A DNA stretch of 64,000 nt from Companilactobacillus crustorum JCM 15951 (GCF_001434585.1 NZ_AZDB01000008.1:1-64000), one strand, 5' to 3'; counted from the stretch's first letter, positions 35,645 through 43,672 are shown. Numbers and translations are program-made. Notes: a model not told the origin generated them from the sequence alone.

Positions 35645-37507
35645 ATGGAAAATATTGAGAATGATGATATTAAAACAGAAATAGTTAATTTGTCGGCAAC
35701 ACTTAATTTGCCAAAAGGGACTGAAGCTTTTATTAGTGATATTCATGGTAATAATGATAAATATTTGAATATTATTCGAAGCGGAGCCGGAAACATTAGC
35801 CGCAAAGTGAGTGAACTATTCAATGGTCGTTTGACAACGTTAAATCAAAAGCGTTTGGTCTGTTTGATTTATTATCCAGAAGAAGTTTTGCAAGAAAATG
35901 AAAATATAGAAAACAAAGATGACATGCAGCAATGGTATATGGATACGATTAACAGCATGGTAGAGGTACTTAAATATGTTTCGAATAAGTATCCACGTGA
36001 GATTGTTGAACGTGCTTTAGATTGCAAATATCAAGGGATTGCAAAGGAATTATTGTTTGGAGACTTACAAGCCGAGGATAAAAAGGCATATTATCGAGAA
36101 ATGGTCAAAAGTCTTGTTAATTTAAAAATGAGTGATGATTTTATTATTGTTCTTTGTCATGCAATTCAAAAGTTAGCAATTGAACGGATTCACATATTAG
36201 GCGATTTATATGATCGAGGATCCAGACCCGATTTAATTATTAAGCATTTAAACGAAAGCTGGCAGAATTTTGATTTTGAATGGGGCAACCATGATGTTTT
36301 GTGGATGGGAAGTTTAGCTGGATCTAAGCTTTGTATGTTAAATCTTATTCGTATCAGTGCTCGATATCATAATTTAAAGCTACTCAAAGATGCTTATGAT
36401 ATCGATTTAACATCTATGATCAAATTTGCCACGAATCGTTATGTTCCTTTGCCTAATTTTGAGGCAAAAATTGGAAGAAACGATCTAACCGATGAACAAA
36501 AAAATATTGATAATTGTGTTCAGCAGGCAGCGGCTATCATGCAGTTCAAACTGGAAGGTCAAGCTATTAAACGTCGACCTGAATTTAAGATGGATGATCA
36601 ACTATTATTGGACAAGTTAAGTTTGGATAAAAATTCCATCACTATTAATGATAAAGTTTACAAAATTGAACATGGCTGCTTTCAATCAGTTAATCCTGCC
36701 AAACCATATCAAATTACGCACAGTGAGCAAGTAGTTATTATTGATTTAATTAATCAATTTACTCATTCAACTAAATTGAATGAACATATGTGGTTTATGT
36801 TGGATAATGGTTCCATGTATCTCAAACATAACGGAAACTTACTTTTTCATGGTTGTGTGCCAGTGGATGAAGCTGGAAACTTATTGAAGTTGAAAATTGA
36901 CGGACAAGAATATGCTGGTAAGGATTTATTCGATTATTTTGAATTTATTTTAAAAGACGGGATGAGACATCCTACTACAGGAGATTGCTTTAACTCTGAC
37001 TTGATCTGGTATCTCTGGGCAGGAAAAATTTCACCGCTATTTGGCAAAGATAAGATGGCTACATTTGAGCGTTACTTTATTAATGATTCGAAATTACAGG
37101 AAGAACATCTAAATCCATTTTTTAAGTTGTGTCGAAAAGAACAGTTTGCCGATAAGATGTTGAAAGAATTTGGACTAAACGGTCGCGGACATATCATTGT
37201 GGGACATACGCCATCTTCAAAGGTGGAACCAATTATGGCTGATAAAAAGGTTGTGTTAGTCAATGGGATGTCTGAACCTAAAAGCGATTCAAAAATAGGT
37301 GGATATACGTTGTTATTTGATTCTTATGGAATGCGCTTGGAAACCTTACGTCCCTTCACATCACGCAAGCAGTCAATTGCTGAGATGTCTGATGTGGTAT
37401 TGGACAAGCAAATTATTGAACATTCTTCAGAAAGAAAGACAATTGCAGATACAGACTACGGGCGCAAAATAAAAGAGCAGATAGAAAAGCTATCTGCTCA
37501 ATTGTAA
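35645..37507 (+). CDS. fbp: Fructose-1,6-bisphosphatase, class III
   Basis: A 620-residue protein of the Firmicute class III FBPase type. Metallophosphatase motifs FISDIHGN (about 29-36), GDLYDRG (about 188-194), WGNHD (about 212-216) and GHTPSS near the C-terminus supply the metal ligands. It dephosphorylates fructose-1,6-bisphosphate in gluconeogenesis. The length is slightly below the usual 640-670. The ribosome site is the somewhat distant GGGGAAGG. Monocistronic, closed by a terminator. Confidence 0.93.
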   Translation: MENIENDDIKTEIVNLSATLNLPKGTEAFISDIHGNNDKYLNIIRSGAGNISRKVSELFNGRLTTLNQKRLVCLIYYPEEVLQENENIENKDDMQQWYMDTINSMVEVLKYVSNKYPREIVERALDCKYQGIAKELLFGDLQAEDKKAYYREMVKSLVNLKMSDDFIIVLCHAIQKLAIERIHILGDLYDRGSRPDLIIKHLNESWQNFDFEWGNHDVLWMGSLAGSKLCMLNLIRISARYHNLKLLKDAYDIDLTSMIKFATNRYVPLPNFEAKIGRNDLTDEQKNIDNCVQQAAAIMQFKLEGQAIKRRPEFKMDDQLLLDKLSLDKNSITINDKVYKIEHGCFQSVNPAKPYQITHSEQVVIIDLINQFTHSTKLNEHMWFMLDNGSMYLKHNGNLLFHGCVPVDEAGNLLKLKIDGQEYAGKDLFDYFEFILKDGMRHPTTGDCFNSDLIWYLWAGKISPLFGKDKMATFERYFINDSKLQEEHLNPFFKLCRKEQFADKMLKEFGLNGRGHIIVGHTPSSKVEPIMADKKVVLVNGMSEPKSDSKIGGYTLLFDSYGMRLETLRPFTSRKQSIAEMSDVVLDKQIIEHSSERKTIADTDYGRKIKEQIEKLSAQL

Positions 37508-37530
37508 ATTCAATAATATGATGGTATACC

Positions 37531-37565
37531 CAAATCACTTGGATTGATTTTCAAGTGATTTTTAT
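37531..37565 (+). terminator. Terminator of fbp
   Basis: AAATCACTTG pairs with CAAGTGATTTTT. Confidence 0.8.
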
Positions 37566-37629
37566 TATGTTAAAAATCATTTTCACTATAAAAATTATAT
37601 ATATATTTAATGTAATAAACACATATATA

Positions 37630-37660
37630 ATATAGTGTATTGAAATGAAAGACACTATAT
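37630..37660. promoter_or_regulatory. Inverted repeat upstream of the bacteriocin genes
   Basis: ATATAGTGT and ACACTATAT, a perfect 9-base inverted repeat with a 13-base spacer, about 65 bases before the first peptide gene. It could be an operator; no direct repeats of the plantaricin-regulon kind are seen. Confidence 0.4.
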
Positions 37661-37722
37661 GTATTGTAAAAATAATATAAAAAGTATAGTTAATTTGTAA
37701 TTAAATATTGGAGGATATATAT

Positions 37723-37866
37723 ATGAACAGAAAAAAATTATCAGACGAATATTTGAAACATGTGAATGGTGGATGGCAAGCAAGAGGATATATTTATGCA
37801 ATGCCAAGAGCTGAAAGACATGCGTTTGCTCAGGGATTTATTGATAGTTTTAGAACACTATTTTAA
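37723..37866 (+). CDS. Bacteriocin-like peptide 1 with double-glycine leader
   Basis: A 47-residue precursor. The first 17 residues, ending KLSDEYLKHVNGG, follow the double-glycine leader pattern (LSxxxL-x(2)-V-x-GG) cut by C39-peptidase ABC exporters. The mature part is 30 residues beginning WQARGYIY, cationic and aromatic, with a GFIDS (GxxxS) helix contact motif. GGAGG lies eight bases before ATG. It is 16 bases ahead of a second double-glycine peptide, so the pair resembles a class IIb two-peptide bacteriocin. An alternative is a signalling peptide. No known bacteriocin is recognised. Confidence 0.8.
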   Translation: MNRKKLSDEYLKHVNGGWQARGYIYAMPRAERHAFAQGFIDSFRTLF

Positions 37867-37882
37867 TTTAAGGAGAATTCTT

Positions 37883-38032
37883 ATGTATAAAACAGTTAAG
37901 TTTAACATTATTAAGAGAAACGAAATGGAAAAGATTGTCGGTGGTAGAAAATATAATAATGCCTATCAAGACGGTAGAGGATTTGGAAACATGGCTAAAT
38001 GGTTAATAGAGGGTGCGGAATTCTTTTTGTAG
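37883..38032 (+). CDS. Bacteriocin-like peptide 2 with double-glycine leader
   Basis: A 49-residue precursor with a 21-residue leader ending EMEKIVGG and a 28-residue mature part beginning RKYNNAYQ. The mature part contains GRGFG, a GxxxG motif of the kind by which two-peptide bacteriocins pair in the membrane, then an amphipathic KWLIEGAEFFL end. AAGGAG precedes ATG. Same strand and tightly linked to peptide 1. The leader is less canonical than that of peptide 1. Activity is inferred. Confidence 0.8.
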   Translation: MYKTVKFNIIKRNEMEKIVGGRKYNNAYQDGRGFGNMAKWLIEGAEFFL

Positions 38033-38081
38033 TATAAATCTATAAGGTCTATTGATATTATAAATTTACCGAGGAAGATAA

Positions 38082-38294
38082 TTGAAATTTAATACGCTTT
38101 TTTATAAGACAAATCAGTTTTGGATAGGTGTAGTACTTTTTCTTTGGAATTTAAAGATACCGACATTGTTTTTGAATAATGGATTCTATACGAAAATTAT
38201 TCAAGAAGAACATTATTATATAGTTATTGATATATTGTTCTTTTTTTTAGGGGTTTATTTATTGTTAAAATCTCTTGTACAAAAGAATGACTAA
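38082..38294 (+). CDS. Small two-helix membrane protein, candidate immunity
   Basis: A 70-residue protein with two hydrophobic segments (about 13-32 and 45-64) and a charged C-terminus. It starts at TTG (38082) with GAGGAAG seven bases upstream. Its place directly after the two peptide genes and its size are those of class IIb bacteriocin immunity proteins, which guard the producer membrane. I do not recognise the sequence itself; the role rests on context. Confidence 0.62.
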   Translation: MKFNTLFYKTNQFWIGVVLFLWNLKIPTLFLNNGFYTKIIQEEHYYIVIDILFFFLGVYLLLKSLVQKND

Positions 38295-38435
38295 AAGATT
38301 CATGATCTAAAATCTATCCAAAAGTTGGAATTTTTAAATAAAGCAGCATATTTTTCTTCGATGTTTGTGTTAGACTTGTCATTTGCATCCGATAATTGAT
38401 ACTAATCTTTCTTTCCCATATTTTATATATATTTT

Positions 38436-38630
38436 TCAATTTTTTAACAAAATGTCCAAAGATACATGAAATGTATCACTAATTTTTATTAAGGTCGTTA
38501 CATCGGGAAAGCATCTTTCATTTTCCCAACCGGAGACTGTTTTTCTGGAAACAGCTAGTTTATTTCCAAATTCTTCTTGCGTAAGTTGGTTTTTAATTCG
38601 ACATATTTTTATTTTTTGTGATAAATTCAT
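38436..38630 (-). CDS. Small XRE-family DNA-binding protein
   Basis: A 64-residue protein that is essentially one Cro/C1-type helix-turn-helix (LTQEEFGNKLAVSRKTVSGW, about 19-38). The ATG at 38630 has AGGTGAG upstream. It closely resembles the N-terminal domain of the XRE gene at 54.4 kb, which carries an added membrane part. It converges on the bacteriocin unit and may regulate it. A truncated longer gene is possible, but the size fits stand-alone forms. Confidence 0.78.
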   Translation of the reverse strand: MNLSQKIKICRIKNQLTQEEFGNKLAVSRKTVSGWENERCFPDVTTLIKISDTFHVSLDILLKN

Positions 38631-38828
38631 TGTTCTCACCTAGATTAACTTTGATTACTAGTAAATATATAATTAACTTAATTCGGAGACTTAATAAACT
38701 TATTAAAGTCGTATTAATCCATATTATCGTTTTATCTGGAGAACAATATTTTGGCAATCTCTCACAATGAAAGAAATTGCAATTATTAAATATAATCAAG
38801 TAACTTCGAATAAATAAAATAGATATCA

Positions 38829-38880
38829 AAACAGGTTATACAGTTAAAATATCATTTAGCCGTATAACCTGCTTTTTTTT
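38829..38880. terminator. Terminator of uraA
   Basis: CAGGTTATAC pairs with GTATAACCTG around a 20-base loop; it lies just past the uraA stop on the minus strand. Confidence 0.8.
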
Positions 38881-38898
38881 AAATTAAGATAATTATAT

Positions 38899-40236
38899 TC
38901 AATGTTTTTTAACTTCTTGATCTTTTTTCCAATCATCTTTATTTTCGTCCCAATTTTCGGAGAGTGCATGCTTGGGAAGGATTAAATTCAAGATAATACC
39001 GATAACTGTGGCAACACCAACACCAGTAAATTGGAAAGTTCCAACTTGAAGGTAAGCATTACCAATACCGATAACTAGAATAACTGAGGCAATCATTAAA
39101 TTACGTTTCTCGTTAAAATCAACTTTATTATCAACAAGAATTCTTAAGCCACTTGAAGAGATAACTCCAAATAGTACAAAACTGATACCACCAATAACTG
39201 GACCAGGTACTGTCTGAATCAAAGCACTTAGTTTACCGACAAAACCGAACAAAGCAGCGAAGACAGCAGCTCCAATAACGACGTAGACACTGAAGATTTT
39301 ATTAACTGCCATAACGCCGATATTTTCGCCATAAGATGTAACAGGAGGGCCACCAAGAAAAGCAGCTACGATTGAAGCAGTACCATCACCGGCTAAGGTC
39401 TTATGAAGACCAGGATCTTTGAAGAAGTCACGGTGAGTCAATTCATCTAAAACCATGATATGGCCTAGATGTTCAGCCATTGTTACAAAGGCAATCGGAG
39501 CGAAACTAAGTATAGCGCCCCAATAAATTTGTTTAGGCATATAGTTGACGAACATCAAATCAAAGGCTGGTAATTTGAGCCAAGGGGTAGAGATAACTTT
39601 GGAAAAGTCGACAATCCCCAAAGCAACTGAGAGAACATAGCCACCAATAATACCGAGCAAGATAGCAATGTTGCTCCAAAAACCACGTAAATACATATTT
39701 AAAATAACGGTTAAAAATAGCGTGAACATAGCAACACCAAAGTATTTTAAATCATAGTGAGAACCATTCATCATGGCATTGTTAGCAGCACTTCCTGCTA
39801 CTGACATACCGATAACGATGACGATTGGTCCCACGACAATAGGTGGTAAGGCCTTATCAATCCAATCGGAACCAACGAAACCAACGATTAAAGATACGAT
39901 TAAGTAAACCAGACCTACAGCAATAGTACCTTGAGCAACTCCAGCATAACCGACTGTTTTCATCAGAGCCACCATCGGTACAATGAAAGAAAAACTGGAA
40001 CTCATATAAGCCGGAATCTTTCGATGAGTAATTAAAATGTGAATAATGGTCCCAACGCCAGAACTGAATAGTGCGATACTAGGATCTAGACCAACTAGTA
40101 ACGGTACTAAAACGGTGGCACCGAACATTGAGAATAAGTGCTGTAATGATAGGAAAGCCCAAGTACCTAGCGGTGGTTTTTCGTAGACATCTAAAACTGC
40201 ATCTGGATTTCGATATTCTTTACTATTTGGATCCAA
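38899..40236 (-). CDS. uraA: Uracil permease
   Basis: A 445-residue NCS2 uracil transporter with about 14 helices. The start (NPDAVLDVYEKPPLGTW, then LSLQHLFSMFGATVLVP) is characteristic of UraA/PyrP. I place the start at TTG 40236, nine bases after AGGGGAG; an ATG three codons earlier touches that site. Longer in-frame starts run into the leader, which holds a PyrR site and terminator. Uptake of uracil under pyrimidine control is therefore strongly supported. Confidence 0.92.
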   Translation of the reverse strand: MDPNSKEYRNPDAVLDVYEKPPLGTWAFLSLQHLFSMFGATVLVPLLVGLDPSIALFSSGVGTIIHILITHRKIPAYMSSSFSFIVPMVALMKTVGYAGVAQGTIAVGLVYLIVSLIVGFVGSDWIDKALPPIVVGPIVIVIGMSVAGSAANNAMMNGSHYDLKYFGVAMFTLFLTVILNMYLRGFWSNIAILLGIIGGYVLSVALGIVDFSKVISTPWLKLPAFDLMFVNYMPKQIYWGAILSFAPIAFVTMAEHLGHIMVLDELTHRDFFKDPGLHKTLAGDGTASIVAAFLGGPPVTSYGENIGVMAVNKIFSVYVVIGAAVFAALFGFVGKLSALIQTVPGPVIGGISFVLFGVISSSGLRILVDNKVDFNEKRNLMIASVILVIGIGNAYLQVGTFQFTGVGVATVIGIILNLILPKHALSENWDENKDDWKKDQEVKKH

Positions 40237-40262
40237 AGCAAACATCTCCCCTAAATTTTTTT

Positions 40263-40398
40263 TGCAAAAAAATAGTCCTTTATCCCGTGTATGCGAAATA
40301 AAAGACTGAACGTGTTTCCTTATTAGCCTCACGGGACCAAAATTTAAAGGACCATATTTGATTGCTTTCACTATAATTGAGTTGCAATGCAAAGTCAA
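40263..40398 (-). promoter_or_regulatory. Promoter and PyrR attenuator of uraA
   Basis: On the minus strand TTGACT (40393-40398)-N17-TATAGT (40370-40375) starts a leader. It contains GGTCCCGTGAGGCT (40325-40338), matching the PyrR-binding loop (UCCnGnGAGGcU), then a terminator stem AGTC(C)TTTAT with a U run (40263-40306). The CCCGTG of the loop can pair with CACGGG further down, giving the usual switch. PyrR with UMP would promote termination. Confidence 0.88.
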
Positions 40399-40449
40399 TA
40401 ATGAAATACTAAAAGACGTAATAAAAGCGCTAACAAAGAGGAGAGTTTT

Positions 40450-41058
40450 ATGGTCGAATTATATATTGTAAGACACGGTGAAACGGATACCAACTATGAG
40501 GGACGTATCAATGGTATGTCTACTGATAAACCGTTAAATGCCAATGGAATCAAACAAGTTGAAACATTAGAGAAACAGATTGATATCAATAAATTTGATG
40601 AAGTTTATTCCAGTCCCATGAAACGAGCTATGCAAACGGCTGAGATTTTAAACCAAGGCGTACATGAAATCCATCAAGATAAAAGACTTTATGAAGCTGA
40701 CTATGGCTCTTGGGATGGACTTAAGGAAACTGATTTACGAGACAAGTATCCAGATGCTTTCGATGAGAATAATTTTTTGTTACCTACATATACTAAATAT
40801 GCAAAAGATGGCGAAGAATATTCAGATGTTTACAGACGAGTTGAAGATTTTATGGATGATATGGGCAAAAAAGGCAATAAAAAAATCATGGTTGTCTGCC
40901 ATGGTTTTGTCAGTCGTTCATTCTTAAAAGTTGTAACGGATGCCAAAAATATTTCTAATATTATTCAACCAGATAATGCTGGCGTATCTAAGTATGGTGT
41001 TTCAGATAGTGGTATTAAATATTTGTACTATTATGGACGTATAAATAATATCGATTAG
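40450..41058 (+). CDS. Histidine phosphatase (phosphoglycerate mutase-like)
   Basis: A 202-residue cytosolic phosphatase with the phospho-His motif VRHGETD (about 7-13) and second His in VCHGFVS (about 153-159), of the broad PhoE/CobC-type family. The physiological substrate is unknown. AGAGGAGAG precedes ATG. It is nine bases upstream of menG and likely cotranscribed. Confidence 0.87.
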   Translation: MVELYIVRHGETDTNYEGRINGMSTDKPLNANGIKQVETLEKQIDINKFDEVYSSPMKRAMQTAEILNQGVHEIHQDKRLYEADYGSWDGLKETDLRDKYPDAFDENNFLLPTYTKYAKDGEEYSDVYRRVEDFMDDMGKKGNKKIMVVCHGFVSRSFLKVVTDAKNISNIIQPDNAGVSKYGVSDSGIKYLYYYGRINNID

Positions 41059-41067
41059 AGGTAGTCT

Positions 41068-41772
41068 ATGGGACTTACTAATAAGGTACCAGAAAAAGAT
41101 GTTCAACAGACTTTCAATAAGATTGCTGGTAATTATGATAAGCTAAATTCAATTATGAGTTTAGGAACTCATCAAAAATGGCGTCAAAAGGCAACGGCTA
41201 AAATAGTTGTTAATCCTAGTAAAATTTTAGATCTCTGTTGTGGTACGGCGGATTGGACTATCATGTTAGCCCGTCGATATCAACATGCTGACATTATTGG
41301 AGCAGACTTTAGTTCTGAGATGTTAAAGATTGCTCAACAAAAAGTCGGAGCTTCGCAATTGACCAATATTACCTTAGAAAATGGCGATGCGATGAATCTT
41401 AGATATCCTGACAATTCTTTCGATGTAGTTACAATCGGTTTTGGTTTACGAAATGTTCCCGATGCCAACAAAGTTTTGCAAGAAATCTATCGGATTTTAA
41501 AGCCAGGTGGGCAGTTAATTTGCTTAGAGGCATTTAAAGTTGAGACACCGGTAATTAAATTAGGCTGGAAAGTGTATTTTAATCGTTTGATGCCCTTGAT
41601 GGGAAAAGTTTTTGCTAAGAGTCCGTCAGAATATAAATATTTAGATGATTCAGTTAATAAATTTGTCAGTATCAAACAATTGGCCGAGATGATGAACGCA
41701 GCCGGTTTTAAAAATATCGAGGTAGATGATTTAATGTTCAAAGCTGCAGCTATCCATTCAGCTTTTAAATAA
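41068..41772 (+). CDS. menG: Demethylmenaquinone methyltransferase
   Basis: A 234-residue SAM-dependent enzyme of the UbiE/MenG type: VQQTFNKIAGNYDKLN at the start, SAM motif ILDLCCGTADW (about 53-63), GFGLRNVPD and LKPGGQ. It adds the last methyl group of menaquinone. No other men genes lie nearby, so the strain either has a partial pathway or the enzyme serves another quinone. GAGGTAG precedes ATG. Its stop abuts the 3' end of the first C-rich sRNA candidate on the other strand. Confidence 0.9.
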   Translation: MGLTNKVPEKDVQQTFNKIAGNYDKLNSIMSLGTHQKWRQKATAKIVVNPSKILDLCCGTADWTIMLARRYQHADIIGADFSSEMLKIAQQKVGASQLTNITLENGDAMNLRYPDNSFDVVTIGFGLRNVPDANKVLQEIYRILKPGGQLICLEAFKVETPVIKLGWKVYFNRLMPLMGKVFAKSPSEYKYLDDSVNKFVSIKQLAEMMNAAGFKNIEVDDLMFKAAAIHSAFK

Positions 41773-41873
41773 CAAAAAAAGAACACCCGGGGAAGGTGTT
41801 CTTTTAGTTTTTAGGGGATTAAATATATATGTTATAGGGGGGATGAGATGAGATTTCTTATCTCTCATCTACA
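41773..41873 (-). ncRNA. C-rich small RNA candidate 1
   Basis: Minus-strand transcript of about 100 nt: a 5' hairpin (GATGAGAGAT / ATCTCATC), an unpaired linker with CCCCCC, TATAACATATATATTTAA and CCCC, then terminator AAGAACACC/GGTGTTCTT with loop TTCCCCG and seven U. The core 41814-41842 is almost identical in the candidates at 42962 and 43281. A -10 TATAGT sits at 41880-41885. The layout matches multi-copy C-rich sRNAs such as Listeria LhrC and streptococcal csRNAs, which pair with Shine-Dalgarno regions. The hairpin also ends menG on the plus strand. Confidence 0.75.
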
Positions 41874-41879
41874 ACTAAT

Positions 41880-41933
41880 ACTATACTTAATAAGTGTGAA
41901 CCAATTATTTTGAAAATGTGAAGAAATTGTGAA
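41880..41933 (-). promoter_or_regulatory. Promoter of sRNA 1 with phased TTCACA boxes
   Basis: TATAGT at 41880-41885 with a poor -35. TTCACA (minus strand) occurs at 41895, 41917 and 41928, so spacings are 22 and 11 bases, one face of the helix. TTHACA-N5-TTHACA is the PhoP-box form of OmpR-family response regulators, so activation by a two-component system is likely. Confidence 0.65.
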
Positions 41934-42007
41934 TTTTGATTCTTTTCATAAAAAAGTAAATATTTTTAAACGTAGCAAGCTAACAATTAAAATTAGGAGT
42001 GATATTT

Positions 42008-42961
42008 ATGTCTAATATTAGAGATGTTGCTAGACTTTCTGGACATTCAGTTTCGACTGTTTCTCGAGTTATCAATAATCAAAGTTATGTTGCCAAGCAA
42101 ACCAAACAGGATATTTTGGATGCAATGGAAGAGTTAGATTATCATCCTAACGATGTGGCGAGAGCTTTAAGTACAGGAAAAACCTATACTATCGGTGTCG
42201 TTCTACCTTATATCAATATTCCCTATTTTCAGAAGTTGGTTTCAGCAATTACTAAAGCTGCTTTTAAGGAAAATTATCAGGTGACCTTGTTACCATCTGA
42301 TTATAATGAAGAAAGTGAAATTAAATATTTGGAAATGCTTAAGCATCGGGCTTTCGATGGTTTGATTTTTACTTCTCGAGCAATCTCATTTGAGAAAATC
42401 ATGGAGTGTAGTCTGTATGGAACAATAACCTGTTGTGAAGATACCTTTGACTATCCAATCTCATGTGCATATACAGATCGCGAAGAATCATATAAAAAGG
42501 TTTTTGATTTGTTACGTCGATTAAAATTTCAGAATATCGGCGTTATATCAAGCCGTAGCGAAAAATACAGCCAATCGACTAAGAAAACTAAAGAGGCTTT
42601 CAAAGGCGTTTTTGGTTGCAAAGTACCTGAAAAAGATTCATATATGGGAGCCCAAGATTTTAACGGAGGCGTTATAGCGGCTAAAAAGTTATTAAGCAGT
42701 GATCCTGATATACAAGTGATCTTTGCTAATAGCGATCAAGTTGCTGCAGGTGTAATTCGCGAGCTAATGGTTTTAAATCGTGATGTTCCAGTAATTGGAC
42801 AGGAAAATTTAGATTACAGCAAATTAATGAATTTCTCGACAATTGATCATAAATTAACGGAAATTGGCGAGTATGCATTTTGGTCTATTTTTGAAAAAGA
42901 TATCGTAAAAAAAGAAATTCCTTCAGAATTTATTTTACGAGGAGTACTAATAAAAGATTAA
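42008..42961 (+). CDS. LacI-family transcriptional regulator
   Basis: A 317-residue regulator: N-terminal LacI helix-turn-helix (IRDVARLSGHSVSTVSRVIN, about 3-22), hinge (ALSTGKTYTIGVV), and a periplasmic-binding-protein-like sensor domain. The ATG at 42008 has AGGAG upstream. No sugar-use operon is next to it; instead it is framed by two sRNA candidates. Its ligand and targets are unknown. The stop codon touches the terminator of sRNA 2, which also serves this gene. Confidence 0.88.
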   Translation: MSNIRDVARLSGHSVSTVSRVINNQSYVAKQTKQDILDAMEELDYHPNDVARALSTGKTYTIGVVLPYINIPYFQKLVSAITKAAFKENYQVTLLPSDYNEESEIKYLEMLKHRAFDGLIFTSRAISFEKIMECSLYGTITCCEDTFDYPISCAYTDREESYKKVFDLLRRLKFQNIGVISSRSEKYSQSTKKTKEAFKGVFGCKVPEKDSYMGAQDFNGGVIAAKKLLSSDPDIQVIFANSDQVAAGVIRELMVLNRDVPVIGQENLDYSKLMNFSTIDHKLTEIGEYAFWSIFEKDIVKKEIPSEFILRGVLIKD

Positions 42962-43050
42962 AAAAAAAGACATCCTTGGGGAAGGATGTCTTTTTAAGGG
43001 GATTAAATATTGTTATAGGGGGGAGAGAAAAGAGAGAATACCTCTTTTCC
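42962..43050 (-). ncRNA. C-rich small RNA candidate 2
   Basis: Minus-strand transcript of about 90 nt: 5' hairpin GAAAAGAG/CTCTTTTC, linker with CCCCCC, TATAACAATATTTAA and CCCC (42998-43023 core), and terminator AAAGACATCCTT/AAGGATGTCTTT with CCCC in the loop and about nine U. The core is shared with candidates 1 and 3. The probable -10 is TATATA at 43057-43062. The TTCACA boxes of candidates 1 and 3 are missing; instead AGTGCAG occurs twice 22 bases apart on the plus strand (43063, 43085), hinting at a different control. Confidence 0.65.
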
Positions 43051-43198
43051 ACGGTTTATATAAGTGCAGGCTTATCATACAGTTAGTGCAGTTGATTCTT
43101 AGATATTAATTAGAATTTGGATAGCCCAATTTTGATAAGTCTTTTTATTATTTTATAAATTCTTTGTCCTTTTACGACAATAAAATTGCCACATCCCA

Positions 43199-43236
43199 TG
43201 AGAGTAGAGAAATTCTACTCTGCAAGTATTAGTATA
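43199..43236 (-). other. Decayed fourth sRNA-like promoter and 5' hairpin
   Basis: On the minus strand TATACTAATACTTGC followed by AGAGTAGA/TCTACTCT (a perfect hairpin) resembles the promoter and 5' hairpin of sRNA 1 (TATAGTATTAGTTGT, then hairpin). No C-rich core or terminator follows. It looks like a degraded family member. Confidence 0.45.
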
Positions 43237-43280
43237 GCTTATTTTAAGTCTGACTACTACCGGCAGGTGTCTAAAAATAC

Positions 43281-43379
43281 AGAAAAAAACACCTCGGGGA
43301 AAGGTGTTTTTTATTTAGGGGATTAAATATATATGTTATAGGGGGTGAGAAAAAGGATTGATTAGATCTTTCATCTACA
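43281..43379 (-). ncRNA. C-rich small RNA candidate 3
   Basis: Minus-strand transcript of about 99 nt with an imperfect 5' hairpin (GATGAAAGAT...), linker CCCCC, TATAACATATATATTTAA, CCCC (core 43318-43345, nearly the same as candidate 1) and terminator AACACCT/AGGTGTT with loop TTCCCCG and a U run. It is the closest relative of candidate 1, including its promoter. This and candidate 2 explain most of the 711-base gene gap after the LacI gene. Confidence 0.75.
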
Positions 43380-43385
43380 ATTTAT

Positions 43386-43439
43386 ATAATACTTAATTTT
43401 TATGAATTATATATTTATAAAATGTGAAGATTTTGTGAA
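43386..43439 (-). promoter_or_regulatory. Promoter of sRNA 3 with phased TTCACA boxes
   Basis: -10 TATTAT at 43386-43391. TTCACA boxes at 43423 and 43434 and TTCATA at 43401 stand at +37, +48 and +15 from the -10, exactly the offsets seen at sRNA 1. This conservation argues for a shared response-regulator site. Confidence 0.65.
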
Positions 43440-43494
43440 TTTTGAAATAGATTAGTTATTGAGGTTCTTTAGCAACTGTTTTAAGATGGCACCT

Positions 43495-43570
43495 TCCACA
43501 AAATTTGAAATATGGCTGGAACGCCGTGGGCACGACTGTGCCAATTTTAATTTTTGTTCCAGGCTAGTTT
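43495..43570. repeat. Degenerate relative of the structured repeat
   Basis: CTGGAACGCCGTGGGCACGACT (split: CTGGAACGCC then GTGGGCACGACT) resembles CTGGAACGTGGTGGACACGA of copies 1 and 2, and AATTTTTGTTCCAGGCT resembles their AATTTTTGTTCCGGACT read in reverse. GGCTGGAAC and GTTCCAGGC form a stem here. Probably a short or rearranged family member. Confidence 0.4.
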
Positions 43571-43672
43571 AACTGTTATATGATTTCTTATTTTAAAGGT
43601 ATTATGCGCAAATTCCATTAAGTTCTTTAAGAATCGCATGCCTTTTCTGGGGGAGTCAAATTAAGGGAGAAT

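Noticed and set aside
37766-38032. A single 88-residue gene spanning both small peptides
   Set aside because: It needs a start inside the first peptide gene in another frame; the two short frames each have their own strong ribosome site and leader.
41773-41873. Simple terminator of menG with no RNA gene
   Set aside because: The conserved C-rich core, the longer U run on the minus strand and matched promoters in two copies go beyond a terminator, although the hairpin may do both.
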